Below, one piece after another: positions 9,113-18,338 of a stretch of DNA of 64,000 bases. The stretch comes from Mesorhizobium sp. SOD10 (GTDB lineage Bacteria > Pseudomonadota > Alphaproteobacteria > Rhizobiales > Rhizobiaceae): positions 248,001-312,000 of the forward strand of contig CCNA01000006.1 of assembly GCA_000824805.1 (NCBI GenBank). Reading direction: 5' to 3'. Position 1 is the stretch's first letter. Every line of letters starts with the position of its first letter. Under the pieces are notes generated by a model, which searched no databases, was not told the origin of the DNA, and saw only the letters and a list, made by a program, of their open reading frames with translations. Both the position numbers and the translations under genes were made by a program.

Positions 9113-9754
9113 CTAAGCCGCGTTGCGCTTGAGCGCCCGCTGGTTGGACGCGTAGATCGTGTCGCGCTCCGGCAGCTTCCCGGTCTTCAGGCAATCGATC
9201 CATTCGGCGGTCTTCAGCACCGCCGCGAAGCGCGACTGCAGAACCACGCTCATCACCCGGTGTATGTCCTCGGCCGACGCGTAGCCGGCGCTGTTGGCGT
9301 AAGGCACCGAGCCGCTGGCATCCGAAAGGAATTCGACGGCAAAGCCCATATGCACGGCGTGGATGATGGTCGACAGATCGCAATTATGCGTCATGTAGCC
9401 GACGACCGCGATCGTATCGACGGCGTTGGCACGCAACCAGTCCTCGAGATCCGTGCCGGTGAAGGCCGAAGGCAGCGCCTTCTCGACATAGTGGTCGCGG
9501 CCGCGCCCGGCGATCTCGGCATGCAACTCGCCGCCATGGCTGCCTTTGGCGAAGATCGGCGACGTCTCGGGCGCCATCTGCTTGACGACGACGATCTTGA
9601 TGCCGGCCGCCGCAGCCGCGTCCATGGCGCGCGCAACATTGGCGACGGTCTCGGCGAAGGGCGGATGCTGGATGGCGAGATTGCCGCCGTCATAGTCGTT
9701 CTGGACATCGACGACGACAAGCGCGCGGCGCGGCTGGGTGGCTGGTGGTGACAT
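9113..9754 (-). CDS. Isochorismatase-family cysteine hydrolase
   Basis: A 213-residue member of the cysteine hydrolase family that includes nicotinamidase and isochorismatase. The expected catalytic triad is visible: Asp16 in VVVDVQND, Lys92 in YVEKALPSAF and Cys125 in GYMTHNCD. No signal peptide is present. The start at 9754 is preferred over one ten codons upstream because AAGGAAACC precedes it. The substrate cannot be told; amide hydrolysis such as ureidoacrylate, nicotinamide or a xenobiotic amide is possible. It is divergent from a GlxA-type regulator 124 bases away, which probably controls it. Confidence 0.88.
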   Translation of the reverse strand: MSPPATQPRRALVVVDVQNDYDGGNLAIQHPPFAETVANVARAMDAAAAAGIKIVVVKQMAPETSPIFAKGSHGGELHAEIAGRGRDHYVEKALPSAFTGTDLEDWLRANAVDTIAVVGYMTHNCDLSTIIHAVHMGFAVEFLSDASGSVPYANSAGYASAEDIHRVMSVVLQSRFAAVLKTAEWIDCLKTGKLPERDTIYASNQRALKRNAA

Positions 9755-9878
9755 GGCGGTTTCCTTTCGACCGGTTGATGGCACAAAGCTAGGCGGATGC
9801 TACAGGTCGAGAAAGTGGCCCGATTGACGTCAATCGAAAGAATTGGGACATTCGGCTTTCAATGGAACGAAGCCTGCC

Positions 9879-10865
9879 ATGAAGAACCCGATCATTGCCG
9901 CTGTCGCTTTCGATGGCATCAGTCCGTTCCACCTCTCCGTGCCGTGCCTTGTTTTCGGCACTGATCGAACGAAGCTTGGGCTGCCGCGCTTCGACTTCCG
10001 CGTCTGCGCGATGGAGGAGGGACCCATTCATACCGATGCGGGGCTGAGCATCGTCGTGCCGCATGGGCTTTTGGCGCTCGACGAGGCCGACATCGTCATC
10101 ATCCCGAGCTGGAAGGATCTCGAGGATCCTCTGGCCGCGCCGTTCAAGGATGCTCTGCAGCGCGCGCATCGGCGCGGCGCGCTGATCGTTGGCTTGTGCC
10201 TCGGCACCTTCGCCATCGCCGGCGCCGGATTGCTTGCCCGGCGCAGGGCGACCACCCACTGGGCCTACACCGATCGGTTGCAGAAGCTTCACCCCGACAT
10301 CGCGATCGACGCCGACGTGCTCTATGTCGACGAGGGCGACATCATAACCTCGGCCGGCGTCGCCGCCGGGCTCGACTGCTGCCTCCATATCGTGCGCGCC
10401 CGCTATGGCGCACAGGCGGCGCTGCGGCTTGCCCGCCATGTCGTGCTCTCGCCGCACCGGCAGGGCGGGCAGGCGCAGTTCATCGAGCGCCCGCTCGCGC
10501 CGACGCTGAACGCCGACCGCTTCGCCAAAGCCCTCGATGAGGTGCGGGCATCGCTCGGCGAAGCCCACAGCCTGGACAGTGTCGCCGAAGCAGCGGGCCT
10601 TACCCGCCGCACCTTCACGCGCCGCTTCCAGAAGTCGACCGGCACCAGTTTCGGCGACTGGCTTGCCGACCAGCGCGTCGCGCTGGCCCAAAGGCTGCTG
10701 GAGCAGACGGACAAATCGATGGACATCGTGGCCTTCGAAGCCGGCTTCGGCAGCGCCACCTCGCTGCGCCAGCATTTTGCCGCTCGGCTCAGGACCTCGC
10801 CGAGGCAATACCGGCGCGAGTTTTCGAGAGGCACCCAGGTGCCAGGCGGGCTCAGCCTCTTGTAA
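9879..10865 (+). CDS. GlxA-family transcriptional regulator (DJ-1/PfpI plus AraC HTH)
   Basis: A 328-residue regulator with an N-terminal DJ-1/PfpI-like domain (about 1-190, Cys107 in VGLCLGTFAIAG) and a C-terminal AraC-type double HTH (DSVAEAAGLTRRTFTRRFQKSTG and FEAGFGSATSLRQHF). The DJ-1-like domain in this family senses a ligand and normally lacks enzymatic activity. ATG 9879 is chosen over the upstream TTG at 9843. It is divergent from the cysteine hydrolase, and regulators of this class often control a neighbouring hydrolase or catabolic gene. Its 3' end overlaps the convergent acetyltransferase gene by 14 bases. Confidence 0.9.
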   Translation: MKNPIIAAVAFDGISPFHLSVPCLVFGTDRTKLGLPRFDFRVCAMEEGPIHTDAGLSIVVPHGLLALDEADIVIIPSWKDLEDPLAAPFKDALQRAHRRGALIVGLCLGTFAIAGAGLLARRRATTHWAYTDRLQKLHPDIAIDADVLYVDEGDIITSAGVAAGLDCCLHIVRARYGAQAALRLARHVVLSPHRQGGQAQFIERPLAPTLNADRFAKALDEVRASLGEAHSLDSVAEAAGLTRRTFTRRFQKSTGTSFGDWLADQRVALAQRLLEQTDKSMDIVAFEAGFGSATSLRQHFAARLRTSPRQYRREFSRGTQVPGGLSLL

Positions 10866-11409
10866 CGGCCCGCGCCGGATTGCCGACCACCGTCATGTTC
10901 GCCGGCACGTCGCGTGTCACCACCGCGCCCGCGCCGACGATGGCGCCCTCGCCGATGCTGACGCCGGCGAGGATCACCGCGCTGCCGCCGATCCAGGCGT
11001 TGTCGCCGATCGTCACTGGTTTTGCGATCTCCAGCCCGGCCAGCCGGCCGATGGCTTCACGATGATGTTCGGCGCAGTAGATCTGCACATTGGGGCCGAG
11101 CAGTGTACCCTTGCCGATGCGCACCGGCGCGGTATCGAGGATGGTGCAGCCGGCATTGAGGAAGACGCCCTCGCCGAGGAACAGGTTGAAGCAATAGGCG
11201 CAATGGAACGGCGCCTCGATGCGCGCGCCCTCGCCCGCGCCGCCGAGCAGCGCCCGCAAGGCGGGAGCGATATCGCCGCGCTGCCGGGGCGGCAGGCCGT
11301 TGTGCTCGAACACCGCATCGCTCGCGGTGACGCGAAATGCCTCCAGCTCATCGTCGATGCAGGTGTACCACTCGCCCGCTGCCATCTTCATGCGCTCGCT
11401 TGTCGTCAT
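10852..11409 (-). CDS. Sugar O-acetyltransferase (maltose acetyltransferase type)
   Basis: A 185-residue left-handed beta-helix acetyltransferase of the Maa/NodL/LacA group that moves acetyl from acetyl-CoA to a sugar hydroxyl. The N-terminal Maa cap is seen in MAAGEWYTCIDDELEAFR. Hexapeptide repeats run through the rest (VRIGKGTLLGPNVQIY, VTIGDNAWIGGSAVILAGVSIGEGAIVGAGAVV), with the likely catalytic His in YCAEHHREA. GGAGG precedes the start at 11409. NodL of rhizobia belongs to the same family, but nothing here points to a nodulation role. It overlaps the convergent GlxA-like gene by 14 bases. Confidence 0.9.
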   Translation of the reverse strand: MTTSERMKMAAGEWYTCIDDELEAFRVTASDAVFEHNGLPPRQRGDIAPALRALLGGAGEGARIEAPFHCAYCFNLFLGEGVFLNAGCTILDTAPVRIGKGTLLGPNVQIYCAEHHREAIGRLAGLEIAKPVTIGDNAWIGGSAVILAGVSIGEGAIVGAGAVVTRDVPANMTVVGNPARAVTRG

Positions 11410-11556
11410 GGCGATACCTCCGGATTTTTCGTCTGCTGCCGAAGCATAGTTGCCAAAGCATAATAGATTGTCAGACAAAGCCGCGTGGCCAAACGCCTGG
11501 CTTGTGTTAGCCTGCCGTTGCGAGACATGCGACGGTCTCAGGTTGGGGGGTCGATC

Positions 11557-12018
11557 ATGCTTTTCATTCTTGCACTGCTGATAGGCGTCGTTACCGGCTT
11601 GCGGGTCGGAACGGCGCTTGCGGTCACCGCCTGGGGCGCATGGCTCGGCTGGCTGCCGGTCGGAGGCACCTGGGCGAGCTTCATGGGCCACTGGATCGCC
11701 GTCGGCATCTTCACCGTCCTGGCCGTCGTCGAGCTCATCACCGACCAGCTGCCATCGACGCCGAGCCGCAAGGTGCCGCCGCAATTCGGCACCCGCATCG
11801 TCGTCGGCGCCTTCTGCGGCGCGGTCATCGGAGCGACCGCCGGCTCGACCATCGGCGGTCTGATCGCCGGCGCCATCGGCGCGGTGATCGGCACGCTCGG
11901 CGGCGCGGAAGCACGTGCGAGACTGGCCGCCGCCTTCGGCAAGGATCCGCCCGCCGCTTTCGTCGAAGATGCCGTGGCCATCATCGGCGGCCTGCTCATC
12001 GTGGCGGCGGTAGCATGA
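11557..12018 (+). CDS. DUF4126-like small membrane protein
   Basis: A 153-residue, very hydrophobic protein with four or so membrane segments and glycine-rich helices (GAVIGATAGSTIGGLIAGAIGAVIGTLGG). The pattern with an acidic ELITDQLP after the second helix matches the DUF4126 family of unknown function. ATG 11557 follows a GGGGGG tract; an upstream in-frame ATG at 11485 would add a charged extension. Its stop overlaps the start of the flavoprotein gene by four bases (ATGA), so the two are translationally coupled and may work together. Confidence 0.8.
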   Translation: MLFILALLIGVVTGLRVGTALAVTAWGAWLGWLPVGGTWASFMGHWIAVGIFTVLAVVELITDQLPSTPSRKVPPQFGTRIVVGAFCGAVIGATAGSTIGGLIAGAIGAVIGTLGGAEARARLAAAFGKDPPAAFVEDAVAIIGGLLIVAAVA

Positions 12019-13391
12019 GCGCAAAGAGCTTCGACGCCATCGTCATTGGCGCCGGCCAGGCCGGACCGCCGCTGGTCGGCCGGCTCGAGGCCGCCGGCAT
12101 GAAGGTCGCGCTGATCGAGCGCAAGTTCATCGGCGGCACCTGCGTCAACACCGGCTGCATGCCGACCAAGGCGATGGTGGCGAGCGCCTATGCCGCGCAT
12201 CTCGCCCGCCGCGCCGCCGACTACGGCGTCGCGCTCTCGGGCCCCGTTGGCGTGGACTACAAACGCATCAAGGCGCGCAAGGACAAGGTCACCAACGATG
12301 CCCGCGGCAATCTGGAAAAATGGATCGCCGGCATGAAGGGCTGCACGCTTTATCGCGGCCACGCGCGGTTCGTCACCGCCGACACGGTGCGCGTCGGTGA
12401 CGAGCTGCTCACCGCGCCGAAGATCTTCCTCAACACCGGCGGCCGCGCCTCGGTGCCAGACCTGCCCGGCGTCGACGACGTGCCCTACCTCACCAATTCC
12501 TCGATGATGGATCTCGATGTGCTGCCCAGCCATCTTATCGTCGTCGGCGGCAGCTACGTCTCGCTCGAATTCGCGCAGATGTTCCGCCGCTTCGGCTCCG
12601 AGGTCACGGTGATCGAGAAGGCCCCGCGGCTGACCGGGCGCGAGGATGAGGACACGTCCGCGGCCATCCTGTCCATGCTCGAAAACGAAGGCATCGCCGT
12701 CCATGTCGGCGCGGACAATATCGCCTTTGCCAGGCAAGGCAACGGGATCGCCGTCACCTTCTCCGCCGGCAAGCCGGCGGCGGTCGGCTCGCATGTGCTG
12801 CTGGGGCTGGGGCGCACGCCCAACACCGACGATCTCGGCCTCGACAAGGCCGGCGTCGCGGTCGACCAGCGCGGCTACATCGTCGTCGACGACCAGCTGC
12901 GCACCAACGTGCCCGGCATCTGGGCGATGGGCGACTGCAACGGCAAGGGCGCCTTCACACACACCTCCTACAACGACTTCGAGATCGTCGCCGCCAATCT
13001 GCTCGACAATGATCCGCGCAAAGTCAGCGACCGCATCGAAGCCTATGCGCTCTATATCGACCCGCCGCTCGGACGCTGCGGCATGACGGAGGCGGCGGTG
13101 AAGAAATCCGGCCGCCGCGCGCTCGTCGGACAGCGGCCGATGACGCGCGTCGGCCGCGCGGTCGAGAAGGGCGAAACGCAGGGCTTCATGAAAATCCTCG
13201 CCGATGCTGACACCGGCGAAATCCTCGGCTGCTCGGTGCTCGGGCCGGGCGGCGACGAGGCGATCCACTCAGTGCTCGACCTCATGTACGCCAAGGCGCC
13301 GATCTCAACGCTGGCGCGCGCCATGCACATACACCCGACCGTCTCGGAGCTGCTGCCGACCATCGCCCAGGAGCTCAAGCCGCTGGTCTGA
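12015..13391 (+). CDS. Class I pyridine nucleotide-disulfide oxidoreductase (MerA/RclA-like)
   Basis: A 458-residue FAD-dependent NAD(P)H oxidoreductase. The N-terminal FAD site is IVIGAGQAG, and the redox disulfide is Cys43/Cys48 in GGTCVNTGCMPTK. A second dinucleotide motif is VVGGSYVSLEF. The C-terminal dimer domain ends HIHPTVSELLPT with the usual catalytic His region. It lacks the N-terminal heavy-metal domain and the C-terminal vicinal cysteines of true mercuric reductase. It is closer to the RclA/YkgC group linked to oxidant or copper stress. It overlaps the DUF4126-like gene by four bases. Confidence 0.92.
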   Translation: MSAKSFDAIVIGAGQAGPPLVGRLEAAGMKVALIERKFIGGTCVNTGCMPTKAMVASAYAAHLARRAADYGVALSGPVGVDYKRIKARKDKVTNDARGNLEKWIAGMKGCTLYRGHARFVTADTVRVGDELLTAPKIFLNTGGRASVPDLPGVDDVPYLTNSSMMDLDVLPSHLIVVGGSYVSLEFAQMFRRFGSEVTVIEKAPRLTGREDEDTSAAILSMLENEGIAVHVGADNIAFARQGNGIAVTFSAGKPAAVGSHVLLGLGRTPNTDDLGLDKAGVAVDQRGYIVVDDQLRTNVPGIWAMGDCNGKGAFTHTSYNDFEIVAANLLDNDPRKVSDRIEAYALYIDPPLGRCGMTEAAVKKSGRRALVGQRPMTRVGRAVEKGETQGFMKILADADTGEILGCSVLGPGGDEAIHSVLDLMYAKAPISTLARAMHIHPTVSELLPTIAQELKPLV

Positions 13392-13521
13392 CGTCCGCCG
13401 TCGCGATCGCCTCGCCGAAAGCTCCCCGCTTTTCTGCATTGCTGCGTTGCAACAATGGCGCTTGCGCGTCGGCATGTCTGCGGACAGTCTCGACTTTGAA
13501 CCGATTCAGTCCGGACATCCC

Positions 13522-14694
13522 ATGCCGCTGCCGATCCTAGCGCTCGCCATTGCATCCTTCTGCATCGGCACCACGGAATTCGTCATCATGGGCCTGCTGC
13601 CGGAAGTGGCGGCCGATCTCGGCGTCTCGATCCCCTCCGCCGGCCTGCTGGTCACCGGCTATGCGCTGGGCGTCGTCTTCGGCGCGCCGATCGTGGCCAT
13701 GGCGACCGCCCGCCTGCCGCGCAAGCCCGTGCTTGTCGGCCTCGCCGCCCTCTTCGTCATAGGCAATCTCTTCTGCGCCATCGCGCCGAACTACTGGCTC
13801 TTGATGGCAGCGCGTGTCTTCACTGCTTTCGGCCACGGCGCCTTCTTCGGCATCGGCTCCGTCGTTGCGGCGAGCCTCGTGCCGCGCAACAAGCGGGCGA
13901 GCGCGATTGCGCTGATGTTCGCCGGCCTGACGCTGTCCAACATCCTCGGCGTTCCCGCCGGCACGGCGCTAGGCGAAGCCTTCGGCTGGCGCGCCACTTT
14001 CCTCGCCGTCGTCGGCATCGGTCTCATCTCGGTCGCGGCCATCGCCTGGCTGGTGCCGTCGGATGTCGCGGAACCCAGCGGCGGCGGCCTGGTGGGCGAG
14101 CTTCGCGTGCTCGGCAAGCTGCAGGTCTGGCTGGCGATGCTGATCGCCTCGCTCGCCTCCGCCAGCCTGTTCGCCGTCTTCACCTACATCAAGCCTTACC
14201 TCACCGGCGTCTCCGGCCTGTCGACGGCAATCGTCACCTGGGTGCTGCTCTTGTTCGGCGCCGGCATGACCATCGGCAACATCATCGGCGGCAGGCTGGC
14301 GGACTGGAAGCTGATGCCGACTGTGATCGCTACGCTGCTCGCCATGGCGCTGCTGTTCGTCGCCTTCACGGAGCTCGGCGCCATGGCAAGCATGGCCGTG
14401 GCGATCGTCTTCCTTTGGGGCATGCTGATCTTCATCGTCGTGCCGCCCTTGCAGATCCGCGTCGTCGAGGCGGCTGCCGAAGGACCGAACCTGGCCGCCA
14501 CGCTCAACCAGGGCGCCTTCAATGTCGGCAATGCCGGCGGCGCCTGGATCGGCGGCCTCGCAATCTCCTGGGGCGTGTCTTACGCCAACCTGCCGCTGGT
14601 GGGCGCAGCGCTTGCGTTTCTGGCCGTCGCTGTGGCCGTGCTGTCGCAGGCGCTCGACCGCCGAACAATCCTGCAGCCGCAGCCGGCGGAATAA
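13522..14694 (+). CDS. MFS efflux transporter (AraJ/drug resistance type)
   Basis: A 390-residue, twelve-helix major facilitator protein of the inner membrane. The opening FCIGTTEFVIMGLLPEVAADLGVSIPSAGLLVTGYALGV is typical of the AraJ/CmlA-like DHA1 subgroup of proton-driven drug or sugar exporters. The loop 2-3 region ARLPRKPVL is the expected motif A zone. ATG 13522 gives the usual length; an in-frame ATG at 13474 would add 16 residues and cannot be excluded. The substrate is unknown. A triplicated hairpin repeat follows directly after the stop codon. Confidence 0.88.
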   Translation: MPLPILALAIASFCIGTTEFVIMGLLPEVAADLGVSIPSAGLLVTGYALGVVFGAPIVAMATARLPRKPVLVGLAALFVIGNLFCAIAPNYWLLMAARVFTAFGHGAFFGIGSVVAASLVPRNKRASAIALMFAGLTLSNILGVPAGTALGEAFGWRATFLAVVGIGLISVAAIAWLVPSDVAEPSGGGLVGELRVLGKLQVWLAMLIASLASASLFAVFTYIKPYLTGVSGLSTAIVTWVLLLFGAGMTIGNIIGGRLADWKLMPTVIATLLAMALLFVAFTELGAMASMAVAIVFLWGMLIFIVVPPLQIRVVEAAAEGPNLAATLNQGAFNVGNAGGAWIGGLAISWGVSYANLPLVGAALAFLAVAVAVLSQALDRRTILQPQPAE

Positions 14695-14763
14695 GGCTCG
14701 GCGTCTTCGCCGTAGCAGGCTCGGCGTCTTCGCCGCAGCAGACTCGGCGCCTTCGCCGTAGCC
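14695..14763. repeat. Three tandem 23-bp hairpin repeats
   Basis: Three direct copies of a 23-base unit start on the base after the MFS stop codon. Each unit holds CGGCG-NNTT-CGCCG, which folds into a five-pair hairpin with a four-base loop. Copies differ at only a few positions. No coding frame continues through the array. It may act as a transcript-end or mRNA stability element. Confidence 0.85.
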
Positions 14764-14852
14764 ACCCTGCCCCGACAGTGGCGGCGGCTGGACCAATCGA
14801 CAGCCCGATCGCAAAAAGGCATGGGTGAAACCGCTTCAAGCGGAGGTACCCC

Positions 14853-15908
14853 ATGCAGAAGACGATCGAGCGCATCGCCGGCGACAGCGAAGGCGTCGCC
14901 TACGAATTGCCGGTCTTGCGTTTCGAGGGCAAGGACAAGGCGGCCCCTTCCGCCTATCTGCAGGCGGCACTGCATGCCGGCGAGCTGCCAGGCGTCGTCG
15001 CTATCGACGCGCTGATGCCGATGCTTGCCAAGGCGGAAGCGGAAAGCCGCATCAGGGGTCCGATCACCATCGTGCCCTGGGCCAATCCGATCGGCCGCGC
15101 GCAATATCATTTCGGCGAGCATCAGGGCCGCTTCAATCTCGGCACCCGCACCAACTTCAACCGCTCCTTCCCGTTGCTTGCCACGCCCGACGCCAGGCTC
15201 CTGCCGGATATCAGCCTTGGCGGCGCCGATCGCCGGCTGAAGAACCGGCTCGTCCAGCTGTCGCTCGGCAACGACATCGTCCTTGACCTCCACTGCGACG
15301 ACGAAGGTCTCGCCTATCTCTACATCCACACCAGCCTGTGGCCGCATATGGCCGACTGCGCCGCCGCCATGGGCATCGACGCGGTGGTGCTGTGGAGCGA
15401 CGACACGGACGGCACATTCGAAGGCGCCTCGATCATGCCCTACCAGAACGCGCCGGCGAACGTTGCACGCTTTGATCGCCGCGCCGTGACCACGGTCGAA
15501 TATCGCGGCATACTCGATGTCGACGCCGCGCTGGCGGCCTCCGATGCCGAAGGGCTTTACCGGCTGCTGGTGACGCGCGGCGTCATCCAGGATCCGTCGA
15601 TCCCGAAATTCGAGACATTTTCCGGACCCGTCGTGCCGCTGGAAAACATCGACATGATGCCTTCGCCCAGGGCCGGCGCGATCCTCTACGACGTCAAGCC
15701 AGGCGACCGCGTCAAGAATGGCGACAGGCTGGCGACGATCGTCCATGCGCCCGGCGAGGCCGGCGGCCGCACGGAAGTGTTCGCCCCGCAATCGGGCCTC
15801 ATCCTGACCCGCCGCGCGCGCCGCATCATCCGCGCCGGCGAGGATCTTCTGAAGCTCGCCGGCGACGCCAGGAGCGGCGACGCCCGCTCCGGCACGCTGG
15901 AAGACTGA
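14853..15908 (+). CDS. Succinylglutamate desuccinylase/aspartoacylase family protein
   Basis: A 351-residue M14-like zinc hydrolase. The zinc-binding pair His41 and Glu44 is in ALHAGELPG, and the third ligand His147 is in VLDLHCDDEG. These fit the AstE/AspA subfamily that removes acyl groups from amino acids or related molecules. The C-terminal part (GDRVKNGDRLATIVHAPGE) looks like the small beta-barrel domain seen in longer members. The start has GGAGG upstream, directly after a short CCGCTT/AAGCGG hairpin that could mask it. The true substrate is unknown; many rhizobial paralogues sit with amino acid or ectoine genes, but none is adjacent here. Confidence 0.88.
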   Translation: MQKTIERIAGDSEGVAYELPVLRFEGKDKAAPSAYLQAALHAGELPGVVAIDALMPMLAKAEAESRIRGPITIVPWANPIGRAQYHFGEHQGRFNLGTRTNFNRSFPLLATPDARLLPDISLGGADRRLKNRLVQLSLGNDIVLDLHCDDEGLAYLYIHTSLWPHMADCAAAMGIDAVVLWSDDTDGTFEGASIMPYQNAPANVARFDRRAVTTVEYRGILDVDAALAASDAEGLYRLLVTRGVIQDPSIPKFETFSGPVVPLENIDMMPSPRAGAILYDVKPGDRVKNGDRLATIVHAPGEAGGRTEVFAPQSGLILTRRARRIIRAGEDLLKLAGDARSGDARSGTLED

Positions 15909-15940
15909 AGCCGCGCGGTCGGAGTCGTCGTGAAATCCAG

Positions 15941-15969
15941 TTGCACGGACCTCCATTCGCCGCTATGGG
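15941..15969 (+). promoter_or_regulatory. Predicted promoter of trpL-trpE(G)
   Basis: TTGCAC (15941-15946) and TATGGG (15964-15969) are 17 bases apart. The start of transcription would fall within a base or two of the trpL ATG at 15977, so the message could be nearly leaderless. From memory, Sinorhizobium meliloti trpL transcription likewise starts at or close to the ATG. Confidence 0.55.
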
Positions 15970-15976
15970 AGTCGCC

Positions 15977-16021
15977 ATGAACATGCGTTCGAACAAGACC
16001 ATTTGGTGGTGGGGCTGCTGA
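15977..16021 (+). CDS. trpL: trp leader peptide TrpL (14 residues, three consecutive Trp)
   Basis: The peptide reads MNMRSNKTIWWWGC and ends at TGA. Three consecutive TGG codons (16004-16012) precede mutually exclusive stem-loops and a terminator, which is the classic attenuation arrangement. The ribosome site GGGAG lies five bases upstream. It is closely similar in layout to the S. meliloti trpL, which has the same three Trp residues. In that species the peptide (peTrpL) and the terminated RNA (rnTrpL) have additional trans-acting roles. Whether that holds here is inference. It is too short for ordinary gene callers. Confidence 0.92.
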   Translation: MNMRSNKTIWWWGC

Positions 16022-16097
16022 CAGCGGCCTGTTCGTGCGCGTGCGCGTGAAATTTGAGGGTGGCCGCAACGGAATGTCCGGGCGGCCATTTGTTTTT
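16013..16097 (+). promoter_or_regulatory. Transcription attenuator of trpE(G)
   Basis: Segment 1 (16013-16018, GGCTGC) pairs with segment 2 (16024-16029, GCGGCC). Segment 2 can instead pair with segment 3 (16062-16067, GGCCGC). Segment 3 also pairs with segment 4 (16082-16088) to make the terminator. A ribosome stalled on the Trp codons covers segment 1, letting 2:3 form and transcription continue. A ribosome at the stop codon covers segment 2, so 3:4 forms and transcription ends. If terminated, the product would be an sRNA of about 120 bases. Confidence 0.88.
16061..16097 (+). terminator. Attenuator terminator of trpL
   Basis: TGGCCGC pairs with GCGGCCA around an inner CGGA/TCCG hairpin and is followed by TTTGTTTTT. 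It lies 46 bases before the trpE(G) start codon. Confidence 0.9.
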
Positions 16098-16143
16098 AGA
16101 GCCATTCCCGGGTCCGTTGCCCAAAACGCTGATGGAGACGGCA

Positions 16144-18333
16144 ATGACGACTAAAGTTCTGGACAACGGGGCCGAGCGCTTCGTCACCGCAGGCGGGGTG
16201 ACGATCACCCGCGAGCGGCACGACCGGCCATATGAGGGCGCGATCGATGCCTATATCGACGGCCTGAATTCGCGCCGCGGCGCCGTGTTCTCCTCCAACT
16301 ACGAATATCCGGGCCGCTACACGCGCTGGGATACGGCCATAATCGATCCGCCGCTGGTGATCTCCGCGCGCGGACGCACGATGCGCATCGAAGCGCTGAA
16401 TAGGCGCGGCGAAGTGTTGCTGCCGGTGATCGGCAAGGCGCTTGACGAGCTCAGCGAAGTGACGATCGCCGAGACCTCGAAGACGCTGATCCGTCTCGAT
16501 GTCGCCAAGCCCGGCCGGGTCTTCACCGAGGAGGAGCGCAGCCGCGTTCCGTCCGTCTTCACCGTGCTGCGCGCCATCACCGCGCTGTTCAGGACCGCCG
16601 AGGATGCCAATCTCGGCCTCTACGGCGCCTTCGGCTACGACCTCGCCTTCCAGTTCGATCCGGTCGACTACAAGCTGGAGCGAAAGGAAAGCCAGCGCGA
16701 CCTGGTGCTGTTCCTGCCCGACGAGATCCTGGTCGTCGACCATTATTCGACCAAGGCCTGGACCGACCGCTATGACTATTCCGGCGAAGGCTTTTCGACC
16801 GAAGGCCTGGCCCGCGACGGCCATGCCGAGCCTTTCAAGACAGCCGACCGCATCCCGCCGCGCGGCGACCATGAGCCGGGCGAATATGCCAACCTGGTGC
16901 GCCGGGCGATGGAGAGCTTCAAGCGCGGCGACCTCTTCGAGGTCGTGCCTGGACAGATGTTCTACGAGCGCTGCGAGACGCAGCCCTCCGACATTTCCCG
17001 CAAGCTGAAATCGATCAACCCCTCGCCCTATTCCTTCTTCATCAATCTCGGCGAAAACGAATATCTGATCGGCGCCTCGCCGGAGATGTTCGTGCGCGTC
17101 AACGGCCGCCGCGTCGAGACCTGCCCGATCTCCGGCACCATCAAGCGTGGCGACGATGCCATCTCCGACTCGGAGCAGATCCTCAAGCTGCTCAACTCCA
17201 AAAAGGACGAGTCCGAACTCACAATGTGCTCGGATGTCGATCGCAACGACAAGTCGCGCGTCTGCGACCCGGGCTCGGTGCGCGTCATCGGCCGCCGCCA
17301 GATCGAGATGTATTCGCGCCTGATCCACACCGTCGACCATATCGAGGGGCGGCTGCGCGAAGGCATGGACGCCTTCGACGCGTTCCTGTCGCACGCCTGG
17401 GCCGTCACCGTCACCGGCGCGCCGAAACTCTGGGCCATGCGCTTCATCGAGCAGAACGAGAAGAGCCCGCGCGCCTGGTATGGCGGGGCGATCGGCATGA
17501 TCAATTTCAACGGCGACATGAACACCGGGCTCACCTTGCGCACCATCCGCATCAAGGACGGCATCGCAGAGGTGCGCGCCGGCGCCACGCTGCTTTTCGA
17601 CAGCGTTCCCGAGGAAGAAGAAGCCGAAACCGAACTGAAGGCATCAGCCATGCTCTCCGCCATCCGCGACGCCAAGACCGGCAACGCCACCGGGACCGAG
17701 CGCACCACCGCGCGCGTCGGCGACGGCGTCAACATCCTGCTGGTCGACCACGAGGACTCTTTCGTCCACACCCTGGCCAACTACTTCCGCCAGACCGGCG
17801 CCAACGTTTCCACCGTTCGCACCCCGGTGCCAGAAGAGGTCTTCGAGCGGCTGAAGCCCGATCTCGTCGTACTGTCGCCCGGACCGGGTACGCCGACGGA
17901 CTTCGATTGCGCCGCCACCATCAGACGAGCGCGCAGCCGCGACCTGCCGATCTTCGGCGTCTGCCTCGGTCTGCAGGCACTGGCCGAAGCCTATGGCGGC
18001 GAGCTCAGGCAGTTGCACATCCCCATGCACGGCAAGCCGTCGCGCATCCGCGTCTCGAAGCCCGGCATAATCTTTTCAGGGCTCCCCAAGGAAGTGACCG
18101 TCGGCCGCTATCACTCGATCTTCGCCGATCCGGTGCGCCTGCCCGACGGCTTCGTGGTCACCGCAGAGACCGAGGACGGCATCATCATGGCCTTCGAGCA
18201 CCGTAAGGAGCCGATCGCGGCCGTGCAGTTCCATCCTGAATCGATCATGACGCTCGGCCATAACGCCGGCATGCGCATCATCGAGAACATCGTTGCGCAT
18301 CTGCCGCGCAAGGCCAAGGAAAAGGCCGCGTAG
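16144..18333 (+). CDS. trpE(G): Fused anthranilate synthase TrpE(G)
   Basis: A 729-residue fusion of both anthranilate synthase subunits, making anthranilate from chorismate and glutamine in the first step of tryptophan synthesis. Residues ~1-510 are the TrpE chorismate-binding part ([48 protein letters not shown]). The remainder is the class I glutamine amidotransferase, with nucleophile Cys607 in FGVCLGLQA and His697/Glu699 in QFHPES. The fused form and the length are typical of rhizobia. ATG 16144 has GGAG six bases upstream. It is controlled by the preceding trpL attenuator. A CDF transporter gene follows after five bases. Confidence 0.97.
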   Translation: MTTKVLDNGAERFVTAGGVTITRERHDRPYEGAIDAYIDGLNSRRGAVFSSNYEYPGRYTRWDTAIIDPPLVISARGRTMRIEALNRRGEVLLPVIGKALDELSEVTIAETSKTLIRLDVAKPGRVFTEEERSRVPSVFTVLRAITALFRTAEDANLGLYGAFGYDLAFQFDPVDYKLERKESQRDLVLFLPDEILVVDHYSTKAWTDRYDYSGEGFSTEGLARDGHAEPFKTADRIPPRGDHEPGEYANLVRRAMESFKRGDLFEVVPGQMFYERCETQPSDISRKLKSINPSPYSFFINLGENEYLIGASPEMFVRVNGRRVETCPISGTIKRGDDAISDSEQILKLLNSKKDESELTMCSDVDRNDKSRVCDPGSVRVIGRRQIEMYSRLIHTVDHIEGRLREGMDAFDAFLSHAWAVTVTGAPKLWAMRFIEQNEKSPRAWYGGAIGMINFNGDMNTGLTLRTIRIKDGIAEVRAGATLLFDSVPEEEEAETELKASAMLSAIRDAKTGNATGTERTTARVGDGVNILLVDHEDSFVHTLANYFRQTGANVSTVRTPVPEEVFERLKPDLVVLSPGPGTPTDFDCAATIRRARSRDLPIFGVCLGLQALAEAYGGELRQLHIPMHGKPSRIRVSKPGIIFSGLPKEVTVGRYHSIFADPVRLPDGFVVTAETEDGIIMAFEHRKEPIAAVQFHPESIMTLGHNAGMRIIENIVAHLPRKAKEKAA

Positions 18334-18338
18334 GAACG

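Noticed and set aside
10852..11409. NodL nodulation acetyltransferase
   Set aside because: It belongs to the same fold family, but there are no nod genes or nod box in the window.
12015..13391. Mercuric reductase
   Set aside because: The C-terminal vicinal cysteines and N-terminal metal-binding domain are missing and there is no mer operon.
14695..14763. Possible CRISPR array
   Set aside because: The three units are directly adjacent without unique spacers, and no cas gene is nearby.
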